This document shows, piece after piece, positions 34,810 to 46,695 of a stretch of DNA of 64,000 nucleotides (its first letter is position 1; every line of letters starts with the position of its first letter). Below the pieces are notes generated by a model that was not told the origin of the DNA, did not search any database, and was given only the letters and a program-made list of their open reading frames with translations. The DNA is from Cercophora sp. LCS_1 (Eukaryota; Ascomycota; Sordariomycetes; Sordariales; Lasiosphaeriaceae). A program made the translations under genes and the position numbers. Location: NCBI GenBank assembly GCA_036250225.1, contig JAPZLL010000043.1, positions 241,913 to 305,912 of the forward strand, in the 5' to 3' direction.

Positions 34810-36846
34810 TCACTCATCAGCCTTGGCCTTCTGCTGTTGTCCGCCCCCAGTTCTGCGATACTTTCGTCTGTCGCCCCTTCTCATCAGCCTCTGGTCCCGT
34901 GTGCCTTTCCCGCCCTCCCAGAAGCCCTTGCCTCGTCTTCCAATCACGCTGCGTCCGCAAAACGCGCAGCTTTCTACGCTGTAGTTCTGTTCACGCGAGC
35001 AGAAACCGCAAATCATCCGATTTGCCCACTCGTTGATGTGGTCCTCGGCCATGTCGTGGCACTTGTCGCATGGGTACACTTTGCTACAACACGAGAATCG
35101 GAACCAACGGTGGCTCTTGCGGTAGTGCCCGCACGCTCCCCGGTCTGGAAGTGGCTCCCCAGCATGTAGACCAAGTTTCTCCTGGCGTCGACGCGGACCC
35201 GTGGTTGCAGCAAGCGCGGGCATCCCGCTTGAGGCGTATACGAGGAACTTGACGTCGGGGAGTTTGAATGTGAAGCGGGCGTGACACTCGCGGCAGACGT
35301 TTGTTGTAGCGTCACCGCGGACCGACACGAGGCCCTGCTGGTATGGCGTTGAGCACTCGCAGGTCGGAACAAAGGTGCTGAGAAGAAGGTCTGATATTGT
35401 GCACCCGGCGGCGTCTACGAAGCCTGCCCGGACCGAGTTCTGATGCACAAGCTCCGGACGAAAGGTGAGAGCAAAAGGGGTCGCGCATTTCTTGCAAGAT
35501 GACGACTTGAGCTTGTTGGGCTCGATGTTGGTGATATCGTTGATGGTTTTGCAGCGATCGCACTTGACGCTGAGGCCCAGAAGAGATATTTGGAGAAGAT
35601 CAACGTGGTAAAGCTCGACCGAAGGAAAGGTTATAGCCGTGCCTCTCTCTATTGTACGTGATGGTAAGCTCGCAGTGCCACTGGTTTCGCCCAAGTCTTC
35701 GTCGTGTTCGACACCCTCCTCGCTGCTTTCATCCGAGTCTGAGTCCGAGCCGCTTGAGTGGTCGCCGTAACCCCACTCTGGTGGTCGAGGAATAACATGG
35801 ATGTGTGCTTTGGCATCGCCTGTTTCCAGAGGAACCACCGCTTCTTCCGGCTTCGCGACCTCATCAGTGACATCTACTGAGGGGGTGGCGGTTACCAGCT
35901 TCTGCGCCTGCTTCGCGAGGACATGCATGTTGGTGGCCAAGTAGTTGATATGGCTCGTCAAAGACATATCCTTCTGGTCTGTGGCCTTCCGAGAGAAGAG
36001 TTCCTCAAGGTCTTCGGCGTCCTTGGATTCCACTCCATTCAAGAGGATCCGGAGCGGTTGTAGAGGATAGAGAAGAGGAATAATGAGCTGAACAGAGCTG
36101 ACGGCCTGCAATCCGACGGGAAGCTGGGCTCTGCGTTTCGGCTCAAGCGGTAGGGTGTAAATGATGCCATCATTGGACTTTTGATACAGCGGCAACCGGT
36201 TCATGCGAGCCTCAAGCTGCCTCACCTCCTGAGCCCGTCTCGCTTTGGCCTCGGCAACTTGATCTTTGGTGAAATAATCCCTGGGAATGTATGGCCTGGG
36301 TCGTGTTGGCGGTTCAGAGACAGAGGTTTTCTCTATGTCGATCTTGGGTTCCGACTTGTCTCGCTTGAAGGTTACCAACTTGACTGTCTCAGCCTTTTGC
36401 TCTGACAAGAACGACTCAAGCTGACGATCCAGAGCATTGGCCAAAGCGAGTAGAGTAGCACCACGCTTCTCTTTCACCAGCCTATCCCAGCCCCTTTCAA
36501 TGTTGATGGCAAAGCCTCTGGGAATGTCGCTATTTTTTACCACGAGTGCCGGTGGCGCTTTGGGGTAATTCTCCGGAACGTGAAGCTGGATATGCAACTG
36601 GTCGAGATCGTAGGGGAAGTCGGGGTCAGAGGGGCTCAAATCAAAAGACAGAGAGAGATCGCCGTTCTCGAGAGTAGATTCCCGTGGGGAAAACCGGCGC
36701 CGGAGCTGTTCAATCTGATAAGTCCTCGGATCCCGGGCTTCCTTTTGCGGGACCGGCTTCGGGACCACCCGAGACGTCGGCGCCTCCCTCACAGCCTGCC
36801 TGCCCGGCTGCGGTGATGCGCCGCCCCGCGGTCGAAGTGGTATCAT
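34810..36846 (-). CDS. RWD-like and CHY zinc-finger protein
   Basis: A single-exon gene of 678 residues. The N-terminal part (about 45-150) resembles an RWD/UBC-like fold: FSPRESTLENGDLSLSF, then PYDLDQLHIQLHVPENYPK. A central acidic Ser-rich linker follows (about 365-395). Then come Cys-pair modules CDRCKTIN...CKKC and CECSTPYQ...CREC, and at the C-terminus a CHY-type zinc finger: ACGHYRKSHRWFRFSCC, PCDKCHD, ICGFCSREQ, CAFCG. CHY fingers bind several zinc ions; yeast Hot13 uses one in mitochondrial intermembrane-space import, and plant and animal CHY proteins are often ubiquitin ligases. There is no RING in this protein, so a ligase role is not supported. The tail is highly basic (RRGDRRKYRRTGGG). 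Confidence 0.82.
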   Translation of the reverse strand: MIPLRPRGGASPQPGRQAVREAPTSRVVPKPVPQKEARDPRTYQIEQLRRRFSPRESTLENGDLSLSFDLSPSDPDFPYDLDQLHIQLHVPENYPKAPPALVVKNSDIPRGFAINIERGWDRLVKEKRGATLLALANALDRQLESFLSEQKAETVKLVTFKRDKSEPKIDIEKTSVSEPPTRPRPYIPRDYFTKDQVAEAKARRAQEVRQLEARMNRLPLYQKSNDGIIYTLPLEPKRRAQLPVGLQAVSSVQLIIPLLYPLQPLRILLNGVESKDAEDLEELFSRKATDQKDMSLTSHINYLATNMHVLAKQAQKLVTATPSVDVTDEVAKPEEAVVPLETGDAKAHIHVIPRPPEWGYGDHSSGSDSDSDESSEEGVEHDEDLGETSGTASLPSRTIERGTAITFPSVELYHVDLLQISLLGLSVKCDRCKTINDITNIEPNKLKSSSCKKCATPFALTFRPELVHQNSVRAGFVDAAGCTISDLLLSTFVPTCECSTPYQQGLVSVRGDATTNVCRECHARFTFKLPDVKFLVYASSGMPALAATTGPRRRQEKLGLHAGEPLPDRGACGHYRKSHRWFRFSCCSKVYPCDKCHDMAEDHINEWANRMICGFCSREQNYSVESCAFCGRSVIGRRGKGFWEGGKGTRDQRLMRRGDRRKYRRTGGGQQQKAKADE

Positions 36847-39836
36847 GTCTGCAATAAAAAGCAGCCCGGATTATAGAGATAATCGACAAGCGGAAAGACT
36901 AAAAAGACTCAAAATGCTTGAGACAAAGAAAGTCGGGATGCGGTTGAGTAATGCGAAACAAGACAACAGGAATCACTAGATTTCTACCAATTTGAATGCA
37001 ATGATATGCCTTGGAGTGGCAACTATTCGCAATGGCTCATAATGACAGCGCTGTTGTGAGCAAGAGTGACTCAATCGGCGTCTCGACTTGGCGACCAGTG
37101 ATGCCGCTATCCCAGAGGGCGATCAACGACCTTGCTGCAGTGGGATCCGGGGAAAGTGGGGCATGTGTCTGTCAAGGCACGGGCCACGCGATGTTGAATC
37201 GCCACTTCCGCTGAAGAATGCCATTGTCAACAAACAACACCGAGATTTTGACCGACGACAGTTTTCTAGACTTGACCGACCACACCATAATCTAAATCGC
37301 CAATATATCCCGACGAACCGCACCCGCCTTCCGCTCCTGGCTCCCAACTCCCAGTTCCCATGGCCACGTGGGCGCATGCATGTATTTCACCTTTATCCAA
37401 AATCCCAAGACGGAATATCCTAGCTTCTGAAGCGCCAGAGTGCTTGTTCCGAACAAGGCCAGGCCCCAAGCACCAAGACCGCATTTTGCCTGATACCCCG
37501 CGGGTTTCTGTCCTCCTGTTCCTGGAACGGACGGTTGAGCGGCCGTCTGTGGCGTGCGAGGGCGTTCTTGTCTTTTTTTTTCCTGCTTTTTTCAACATTA
37601 TTATTTTATTTTATCCATTTTATCTCAGCCGCGTGGGCAGCAAGCGCTGTTTGCGCGGTGCAACAAGCAAGCAGGAGATATCATTGTGAAGCCGACGCAT
37701 GCAACCCTGACATGCAAGCCTCATCTCCTTCCATCAACGGCCGCAGCGCTAGGCTGCTGTCGCAGGAGCTGTCAGCGAACGACAAACCACAAGGGTCGTC
37801 TCGCACACGTATGGATGCCCAAGACCTTGACACTATCTTGGGGCAACGGCTGCCGCACCTATCGGAGGAATCAAGAAATAAGAAATACTACATGCGAACG
37901 ACCCAGCACGCAATCGCCAGCGATTGAATCGCCGGAGGGGCGGGGTCGCTTGTATCAGACCCAATTGGCGTCCACGAGGACTCGCATTTCCTTTCGTCCC
38001 CCGTGCCGGTCGATGGGGGCCCAACCGGGGTCGCGCATCGACTACGATGCGGTCGGCGAGGCTGGGCCCTTGTAGGCTGACGATGGTATCATGTCGTTGC
38101 CGTCGCAGACATGTGCCGATGCTGGCGGCGGGGTCGCTTGACTCTTGTGCAGATGCTGGCCTTACTCACCTGGCAAAAGTTGATGAGTTGGCAGTCGGTT
38201 GCCCGAGCAGATGACCAGCGTTTCCAATGCACATCCCGCGACCCGACGGCCAGACACGGGAGCCTGTGGCCCATCCGGTAAATTCGTTTTGATTTTATTT
38301 TATTCATTTTTTCTCTTGCGTTGTCATTGCGATGCAGGCAGCCCCAAAGCAGGATCTCGAACCCACGATACCGGGAACAACTCCACCTGTCCAACAACCC
38401 CACAATGCGCCGGCTCTTGGCCTGTGTGGAGCTTACACAGACTAGCAGGCTCACTGTAAGAATCACGTCACTAAACAAACAACCTAGGAACCGCTCCAGC
38501 GGAAGAACTGCTGTTCTTACTCAATGGTCCTCACCTTGGATACGGTGCAGGCATTGTATCCCTCAGCCTCAACTCTCGGACCAACACCATCCTCACAGGG
38601 CGTCCCGGCCCGAACCACCGTTTTACCCTCCGCAGATCCTGTCATCCGGCAAATACAAAATGGAATAAATCCTCAAATAGAAAAAAAACCTCCAGGAATT
38701 TATCTCACCCGATAAATTCCCCCTCATAGGGAAAGAGAAAACACCAATGTCCCTCATGACCCTCCCCCAACGGCACCGTTTCCAAACCGTTTTCGATTCC
38801 AGAAAACGACCAGAACACAACCACACCCACATTCGCACACCCCACTTTCAACACAGAATAAAAACCATGACGTTTCCTACCACACCTACACCTACACACA
38901 CACACACACATAACCCAACCCCTCCCCCAAGGTGAAAAAAAAACTGCCATGTCTCACACTCCGCCAGCACACACGCCCCTCCTGACCCAGACCCTGTATC
39001 CGACCAACCGGCACTTGAAGCTCAGGAAGGACAGGACACAGGTAACCTAGCCTCGCTCACTTCCCCTCCCCATCCCTCAGAGCCTTGCTCCACACCTCTC
39101 ATTGCTTCGCGCCATAAGGTAAGGTAGCGGGTGTGTCTGTCTGTGTCGGCAACACATCACAAGCCACCCGGGCCGAGTAACTTTACACACACATGGCCCC
39201 AACCCCCTAACCGGCGGCCGCCATCCGGCGTGGCACGGCATATCGGGTTTCCCTTAGGTCGTTCCCTTGGTTCGACCCACTTGACATCGGGAGACGGGAC
39301 ATGGGCTGATAACGACGCGTTCGTGTGACGGTCCACGGCAGACAGCCGACCATCCGACAATCTGACCGGTCAGACCAGGTCGGGAAGACGCCATGCACGA
39401 GTCCTGTCCTGTGCTCGTTTGACTCGAACAATATGAGCCGTGTGGGCGTGAGAGTTGATGCGTCCCGTCGTGCTCACCGCATTATCTCGGGGTCGCACCT
39501 CAATTTCCATATCATCGCGGCCGGCGGGGGCGGGATGGGATGGACTGTGTGTGTGATACCCGGGCTCTCTTGGCTGTGACCTTGATCAGCTTGCAGCGTG
39601 GGCAAGTGGAAATGGTGTAAAGGTCGAATTGAATTGAACTGGTGGGTTTGCACCGCACGAATCTGCTACCAAAGCTCCAGTCTTTGAAATACCCTCACGC
39701 AACGCTGGAAAACCAAACCGCCGTTCCCTGAGCAGCCTTGCAGGACTCTCTAGACATCCCGCTCCTAAAAGTGTTGCGATATCGCAAGCCGACTGCCAGG
39801 AGAGGTTGGATACGACCTCAAGTTTGAAAGACATAT
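36847..39836. other. 3.0-kb gene-poor region
   Basis: It lies upstream of the CHY gene and downstream of the Lsb5-like gene. No coding gene is supported. A (CA)n tract lies at 38894-38910. Short AT-rich runs occur near 37567-37620 and 38285-38315. A fragment at about 38350-38385 (reverse strand GGGTTCGAGATCC) recalls a Pol III B-box but no tRNA fold could be built. Confidence 0.5.
38894..38910. repeat. (AC)8 microsatellite
   Basis: A dinucleotide run in non-coding DNA, preceded by degenerate CACCTA units. Confidence 0.9.
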
Positions 39837-41345
39837 CTAACTCCACCTCGGCTCGTCACTACCACCCAAGTTGGGTGTAACAACCGCGTTTCTGTCCGCG
39901 AACGGGTCATTCTCATCCTCATCATCATTGTAGCTATCCTCGTCGTCCGATGGTGCCCGTCGCCGGGATAGATGAGAGGGCTTCGAGGTCGCTGAGGGAC
40001 GCGGGGGCGCGGATGGCCGGGGCGGCTGCGCTGGCGGACTCTCGTTAAAGTTGAGTCCGGCCATGCCGGCGACAGGCGGAGACCCGGGGCTCAATGGCGA
40101 CCCGGGCTCCTTGCCTTTGGCTCTCTCAGTCGCCACTATGAATACTGCTCAGCATGTGAAGACAGCCAAGCCACGGGTCATCCACGTGAAGAATGCTTAC
40201 TGCGATAGAGGTGGGCTTGTTCAGCAATATCATCGTCTGAGTCGCTATCTGCGTCAATAGAGCGGTCCAGCTGCTCGAACGTCATCAAAGCTGTGACAAG
40301 CTCATCGTTGGCGTGGAGAAGGCTACCCAACCACTGCTCGGATTCGACATGGTAGATCTGCATCGTTTAGTTCGGGCTGAATATGGCGCCAGTGATAGGA
40401 CATACATAACGGAGAATCTTTCGACGAAGTTGCTTGCACGCCTCGAATCGTTGCACCGCCGTTTGGTTCTCGGAGATTCGCTCCTTCTCGCGGTTGATGG
40501 TTTGCAGCGTATTCATCAAGTTGGTGGCTGCCATCGAAGCCTCGGCGATGTGAGATTTCATCTGATCTTTCTCGGCTTCAAGGTTAAACGGCTTGTGCTT
40601 CTTTTTGGACTTTTTATCCTTGTCTTTTTTCTTGTCCTTGCTGGTGTAACTGAAGGACTGGACCGTTCCTGTCACCGACGGTTGGGAAATCGAGGCAGTG
40701 CGGCGCGATTGCGAGCCCGAAGGGCCAGCTGGGCTCGCCGGTTCATCATCTTCGTCGTCACCAAAGGGATTATCAGTTTCCTTGATGACCTTAGACCTCT
40801 CCTGAGTAACCACATGCTTGCGCTTGGGAAGTTCCTAGCAATAATGTGAGCCAGAACCACGATATTCAGGGCAGTAAGTACCTTGTACAAACTCGCAACG
40901 CGTTCCATGCCGCGAGTATTCTTGTACTCGACCGCCCAGCTGCGGAAGAGCTCTGCGCACTTCTTCTTGACCTCAGGGTCGGAGAGGGCTGCGGTACCGC
41001 AGAAGCGCAACCGCTCAAGCAGAGGTTCATCCGCAAAGGTCCGCTGAAAACGAGGACCGGCATTCTGAATTAGGCCATCAAGCAGGGTCAGGGCGCGAAG
41101 CTGCCGATGCAGGTTGCCGTATTTCAACTTCTTCCTGATGGCACGGGCAGCCTCAGTGGGTCCGGTATCTTGGAGGTTAACCACTTCAACAAGGTCCGGG
41201 ATTCCGCTGACATCGTCTACGGGGATCGCCTCACTTGTCAACCGTTCGACGGTCACCGTGACGGCCGAATATGGTTTCTTCTACTGGCATGTCAGAACGA
41301 GCGGACGTACACGAGACACTTTTAGATGCACACCTGTGAAAACAT
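39837..41345 (-). CDS. LSB5: Lsb5-like VHS/GAT-domain endocytic adaptor
   Basis: An adaptor linking actin regulators, ubiquitin and membrane traffic; yeast Lsb5 binds Las17 and acts in endocytosis. Exons are 41345-41334, 41280-40882, 40834-40406, 40357-40201 and 40144-39837, giving 434 residues with consistent phases. The first exon is only 12 nt (MFSQ) and joins to KKPYSAVTVTVERLTSE, the conserved N-terminus. A VHS/ENTH-type helical domain spans about 5-140 (KLKYGNLHRQLRALTLLDGLIQNAG). A Lys-rich stretch (about 200) is followed by a GAT-type three-helix region (about 215-320). The tail is Pro-rich (SPPAQPPRPSAPPRP) and acidic, with two NPF/DPF motifs (NPFGDD, DPFADR). The last intron has two possible phase-1 acceptors (after 40145, or at the ATAG at about 40138), differing by two residues. 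Confidence 0.88.
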
Positions 41346-42376
41346 ATTTCTGGTTCCGGGGCTTCCTCCTCACAGGGATAACTTGTTGGTAATTTGGTAT
41401 GAGGGAGGCGTTCGACGAGACTCTCAGCAGCCGAGGAAACTGTTGTTTGCTGAGCCTCTAATCGAGAGAGTAGTGGATGGGCCTCAAAGTGTATGGTGGT
41501 GTCGACTGGTTGGCCGCACAATATGAGGTCAGTCTACCCGACGAACTGAATGCGCAGGGAATGCGGCTCAGGGGGAGAAAGTAAGTTCTGCCCTGTCCGG
41601 AGGCTGGCTGGCGCGGAGCGGGAGTTGGGCGATAAGATACCGCCGCAGCTCGATGGCGGGGTAGCTTTTATTGCTTGTCGCACCAGGAGACCTCTTGTGT
41701 CATCTGAGCAAATCACTCATTTCTCTCCTTTGTTTTGTGAGACGCCCACTTGTGATAGAGCCCGAGATGTGGAAATTGGTTGTGGCGGAGAACCCGATCG
41801 ACAACGGCAAGAGACGGAATAGAAAGGTTGAAGTCGTATCAAAGTCCACCCCGCATCACGCGGTGCTAAGGGAGGTTGACGGCAGCCAAGGAATCTTGTG
41901 CATTTATAACACCCCCACACCTTGTCGATAGCTGTTGCCGATAACCGCCGTATACTTGCAGCCCTGGATGGTTGGGTTTTACAACAACAGGCAATTTCTT
42001 GAGTATAATTTTTTTTGGGAGGGTCTGCTTGACCATTATTACGAAGGTCTCGACTTATAGCATCATATCGGACAAGTGAGAACATCACAGTTAGCTTGGG
42101 ATTTGTGGCCAACAACCCGACCATATGATGCAGGGACGCAACTTCCAGTTTGAAGGGTGTTATGAGAGGAAGGAACGATGAGCATTAGGGCACACCGACG
42201 GGAGTTAATGCATAGAATTCAGTGTTTTAAATCTCGCCTCGAAGTTCTTTGCACGCAACCTCCGCCATTGAAACCTGGTTCCCGCTTTTCCGAACCTGCG
42301 CGTTCTGTGATCTGTCCAGTCTAGGCGCCTCCGTGTGTTCGCAAAGCTCAAGCTTGTGGTAGACACTGAGCCAAAA
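41346..42376. promoter_or_regulatory. Divergent region, LSB5-like / tandem-repeat protein
   Basis: 1.03 kb between two genes facing away from each other. No gene is supported and no specific operator was recognised. Both flanking genes begin with very short coding exons (12 and 11 nt). Confidence 0.5.
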
Positions 42377-43532
42377 ATGTCCGACAAGTAAGTCAAATCT
42401 GCCCCTGAAACCCACAGGGACGTTTGCTCACCTCCCTAGTCTCCTAGGTCCACACTCCTCGGAGACTGTAATCGCCACCCCAGTCAAACAAGAAGAGGTC
42501 AAGCAAGAAGACATAGATACTTTCGTAGTCCCAGCCGAATTCTTCTCGGGCGATTATGACTTTCCGCCCAACCCCCCGGATTCACGCTCTTCGGAGACTA
42601 TGATCATCACCCAGGTCAAGCAAGAAGACGCAGAGGCTCTCGTAGTCCCAGCCGAATTCTTCTCCGACGATTCTGACTTCCCACCCTCTCTCCCACAGGG
42701 GGTAAAACGGCCGGACCCATCTGTTTCCGAGGAGACCCCCTCAAAGAAGTTCAAGTACAGCTCATCCCAAACCGTCACCGATACTTCGGGAACTACTTGG
42801 GATGACACCAACTCGCCTCATGAACTCGAGCAGCTTGACGCATCGAGAGACGAGAGCTTCGCAATGAGGCTCGAACCAGTGGTAGAGGACATCGTTGAGT
42901 CAGACGTCGATTGGGACGAGGTCATCTCATCGCTTCCTCCTCAGCCCGCCCCCCAAGATAACAACGCCCACGTCTCTTCTCTCCCGAGTGGCGGCGCCCC
43001 AAACCACCGGGCTCAAGCACGCGGTCCTCTCCTTTCCCTCAGCCAAGAACAGAGTCCGTTCGCTCGGCCGCCGTTCCCACCTCCGCTCCGAGACAAATCC
43101 CCAGTTGGGGGTCTTACCAAATCCAGTGTCCTTCGAACATGTTTCCGTCTCAACGATGTGATACCCCAAGGGCAGCGATGCCTCAAGGCCCACCAAGACG
43201 CCGTCTTCGAGTTATACGCACGCGTGCTTTACTCATCTCGGGAAAAGATAAAAAGGGCTCAGCACTTTCGGTTTCGCGATCTGTATAAAAACCAGATGCC
43301 GTATCTCCCAGGTACACTGGCTGGCTGGAAGACGGGGAGTTTGAAAGATACAGATAGCGCGACGTTCATCGGGAACGGCAATAGCGACAATGCGAAGATG
43401 TGCCGCTGTGTTTGTCGTCTGGTGCAGGGCAAGAAGGGCAATCCTGGTTGGAAGCTTGACATATTAAGCATTAAGGAGGTTGGCTGGGATGACGTTGCAA
43501 TGGTGAAAGATGTTGTCTGCCGCGCGCAGTGA
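42377..43532 (+). CDS. Fungal protein of unknown function with VKQE tandem repeat
   Basis: Function not recognised. Exons are 42377-42387 (11 nt, MSDN start) and 42440-43532, intron 52 nt, giving 367 residues. The N-terminal part contains two tandem copies of a motif running SSETxI...VKQE...VVPAEFFSxDxDFPP, 44 and about 39 residues long. Copy one has a small internal repeat, so VKQE occurs three times. VKQE fits the SUMO-acceptor consensus (hydrophobic-Lys-x-Glu). A KRPDPSVSEETPSKKFKYS segment could be a bipartite nuclear signal. The C-terminal 135 residues (from SVLRTCFRLNDV) form a conserved globular domain seen in other filamentous fungi: FELYARVLYSSRE, HFRFRDLYKNQMPYLPGTL, CRCVCRLV, DILSIKEVGWDDV. 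It could be an OB-like or nucleic-acid-related fold, but that is a guess. Confidence 0.82.
42454..42690 (+). repeat. Coding tandem duplication (132-nt period) with VKQE motifs
   Basis: The copies start at about 42456 and 42588. The core GTAGTCCCAGCCGAATTCTT is identical in both, so the duplication is recent or under strong constraint. Copy one carries an extra five codons from an internal VKQE duplication. Confidence 0.88.
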
Positions 43533-43815
43533 TTTTCTGTTGATGTGCTGGGTCATATTGGTCGACTTGATGTATTTTCTTTCAATTTCCTTGCTTGACG
43601 ATTTGCTGTTTGTAGTCAAACACCTTGCAAGGTAGGTATACCTAGCCAGCATCCGGCCTGTCATTTCCCTTGGTAGTCAAAACTTAGCTCACATACCTAT
43701 ACGTGACGCTGACCTGTACGAATTGTGACTAAGAATTCGCTCTATAGGTGATATTCTACGAGCCTGTCTATCCCATTTGTAGAGTGAATGCAAAGACCAA
43801 GAAAAGCCCAAGCAA

Positions 43816-45576
43816 TCACCTCAAGTGCGAAGCATGATTCCGGTGCTTCTCCTTAAAGTACATCCTGCTGACTTCCAGGTCCTTACCCTTCAGGCCTTTA
43901 AACTCCTCCTTCCTGCCCTTGCGAACCACACGACTGACCTCCGAAGAGTTCGGATCCGCAGCACCAATGGCGCCAAGACCGCGAGTCTCACGGCTGATCA
44001 ACGCCCGGCCGTGGGTTCCATCGGCTCGACGACCCCGGGCCTCTTCACCATCGACGTCCATGGCGTTCTCTGCTTCAGCTGCTTCTAGGGCTAGGCGTTC
44101 GGCGCGCTCCTCTGGGCTAGGGTGGCTGTGAAGGTTCTGGCGGAAGTAGCGGTTCAGTGAACGGTGCCCAACTGAGCGGCCCGAAGGCAGGTGAAGCTCA
44201 TAGTCATCGTAGAACACAGCATGGGCGCGCTTGTGATTGTGTGCATGCCACCCGTCGCGTTGATGATGGGCTCGCTGATCATCGCGAGAGTGGTGCGGGT
44301 GTTTGTTGAGGCGCTCGTACTGGTGATAATGTTTCTCCGCAGGGACGGCGTGGAGGTCATCGGAATCGAGTGAAGAAGCTGAGCTATCCGTCTCCCAACC
44401 ATCCTCCTCACCATCTTCGTTCGCGCCATCTCCATCCACCTTAACTGACCGCTTGGCTCCCAGTTTGGCACCATTCGACTTGGAAGGTTCCTTGGCATCA
44501 TCCATCTCCTCATCCTCCGACTCCCACTCGTCTGCATCGGAGTATGTGCTGCGGAAGTCGTAGAACTCACCGATTTCAAGCTGCTCCTCCTCGGTGGTAT
44601 ATGGAATCTGGCAGTGGCTCTTGTCGCGCATGTGAGTTTGAACAGCAAAGGTGCTGCCTTTGACTTTGCCGCAGTTGAGGCACTCGTTGAGCTCAAACAC
44701 ACGCTCTTGCAGGGCGGTAAGCAAGCCCTCTAAGTCTACCAGATAGTTCTTCTCGGGGATGAACATGCCGTGAATCCTCTCCATATGGGCAACGTTGAGG
44801 GCGGGCGTGGGCGCATTGTAATTGCAGAACAAACAAGTCTGGAGCGTCGGCACTGGAGCATCGACCTTGGCAACGGGCGTGGCTGTTGGAGTTGTTGAGG
44901 TTGAGGGTTCTTCACTCGAAGGCAACGATACGGGGTGCTCGTTTTTGTGCTGACCCGCGGCAGAGAGATGGGGGCTTGAGGGTCTCCTCACGGGGGACAC
45001 CTGCTCATTGATGCCCGTCTTTTTGAGGCTTTCGACAACTTCGTTGAACTCCTCGTTGGCATCGGAGTCCACCTCGGCAGGATCTCCAAGAGACAATGTC
45101 GAACTCATGACAGAGCTCGCCTCGTCTTCGGCCTTCCCAGCAGGTTTGCGAGCCGCCGCAGCCACCTTCGCTTTGTGTTTTGCGCTGCTGATGTGGTTCC
45201 TGTACGAGTTTTCGCTGTAATATGTCTTCTGACAAGTATCGCAAGCCTTGTTGAATCCGGCCTTGTCTTCTTCGGCCGTAGTCACGGCTCGAGCCTGTAG
45301 CACCTTCTCGGTAAACACCTCGGACGAGATTGGGGGAAGAGAAGCCACTCGGCGCTTGAGGTTGTACCGGCTAGAGAGAGCGTCAGAGCCTGAGTTGAAC
45401 GGCATATGCGTGTGGGGCAAGACTTACTGCCAGTCGCTACGCATGTGCCCCTTTTGCAAGTCGCTATTCCGGAAGGCGACTTGGCACGTGTTGCAGGTGT
45501 AGGGGTGAGATGCGCCGTAGTCCATCTTTGCGACATCGCCTGCAGGGGCGTTCCTACTGCCTGAAATGGTAGCCAT
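43816..45576 (-). CDS. REI1: Rei1-like C2H2 zinc-finger pre-60S ribosome biogenesis factor
   Basis: A cytoplasmic factor that probes the polypeptide exit tunnel and helps recycle Arx1 during 60S maturation, as known for yeast Rei1. Exons are 45576-45428 and 45370-43816 (57-nt intron, GTAAGT and TAG), giving 567 residues. The junction yields HMRSDWHRYNLKRRVASLPP, the hallmark of the family. Zinc fingers: YTCNTCQVAFRN (about 25-50), KACDTCQKTYYS (about 90-115), and a C-terminal pair, CLFCNY...HMERIHGMFIP (about 245-270) and CLNCGKVKG...HMRDKSHCQ (about 300-325). A His-rich, acidic insert follows (KHYHQYERLNKHPHHS). The C-terminus ends KEKHRNHASHLR, the basic tail seen in Rei1 proteins. The start at 45576 is chosen over an in-frame Met 17 codons upstream. 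Confidence 0.93.
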
Positions 45577-46695
45577 CGTGATGGAGCCGGGCTGTCCAAT
45601 ACAATATTCTGCGAGTCGGGCAGTCAAAGTCTCTCAAGGTACACACGACCGTAGTTGGATGTCTTTTGGCCGAAGGAGGGGTAGATAATCTGCGATGACG
45701 AAAGCGGGGCACTGGTGCGCCGAGTTTTCAGACGAGGGAGGAGGCACTAGTCGATCTTTAAAAACGACCGTGTGCGAAGGAGGCGAAGAGGGCAGAGATG
45801 TCCGAAGTGGTTAATAAAGGGGCCGCAGGCCAAAGTGGATGTGAAATCCAAATTTATGGTGGCGGAAGGTTTCTGCTTGCCCTCTAAGGCTTTTTAGTGG
45901 GGGTCTCAGGTGCGTCACAACGTCACGCCGAGCCGTAATCTTGGCATTGTTCAGACAACATCACGGTGACATAACTCTGCAAGGAACGACATGCAATGGA
46001 GTTGTTGCACTTGGCAGGAGGATTACACAAAGAAGTTCATAAGGATTGTGAGTCAACCATTCAGCCCGGTATTAGACAGTGTACCCTCATGTCAAATGTT
46101 CGGACGTAGATGTCACCGTCAGTGAGTTCTGTTTGCTCTCGACTTGATGAATGGGAGGCGCGGCTCAAAGTGCCATCCCCAAAGTTTGGCGCACGCATTT
46201 GCCTCCGCCACGAGTGTCGCAAAATCCGCTAGAGCCGTTGTCCGCATGGAATGTGTTAGATGCTACCGGTGCAAGAGGCGCTGGGTTTATCTGAGTGAGC
46301 TCACCAGAGAGCACTTCATCTCGAGCTGGGAATTGCTGGGCGCAGGGCTGACGGAGGTTGTGGCAACCCCTGCTGACTAAAGCCGCTCTAATTGGTTGTC
46401 TGCCTTGCTCCGCGGTGCGATGTGGGACCCCGGATGGTCACCCACCCAGTCTTGGGACGTGAGGTGCCGATCGTGGGATGCCAGGCATACGACCATTCGG
46501 TCACGACCCCGACTTGTTCTTTCCTCGACGACTTGTTTTTACTTTGCCGTCTCACCCGGCAATCCGCGCCTTCCCGCTTCCTGCGCGTCGCGACAAGAAT
46601 TGCATGGTACTTGACCCGGTCAGAAGCGATTGTCAGATTGACGCCATCGACTCCTCGAGCATCCTGTCGCTGCTCAACCCTCCTCCGTCCATGTC
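45577..46695. promoter_or_regulatory. Divergent region, REI1-like / HECT ligase
   Basis: 1.1 kb between two divergent housekeeping genes. No gene is supported. A 78-codon frame (46144-46380) has no recognisable domain. Confidence 0.5.

Noticed and set aside
38350..38385. B-box-like GGGTTCGAGATCC on the reverse strand, possible tRNA relic or SINE
   Set aside because: No matching acceptor, D or anticodon arm could be folded, and no A-box lies at a suitable distance.
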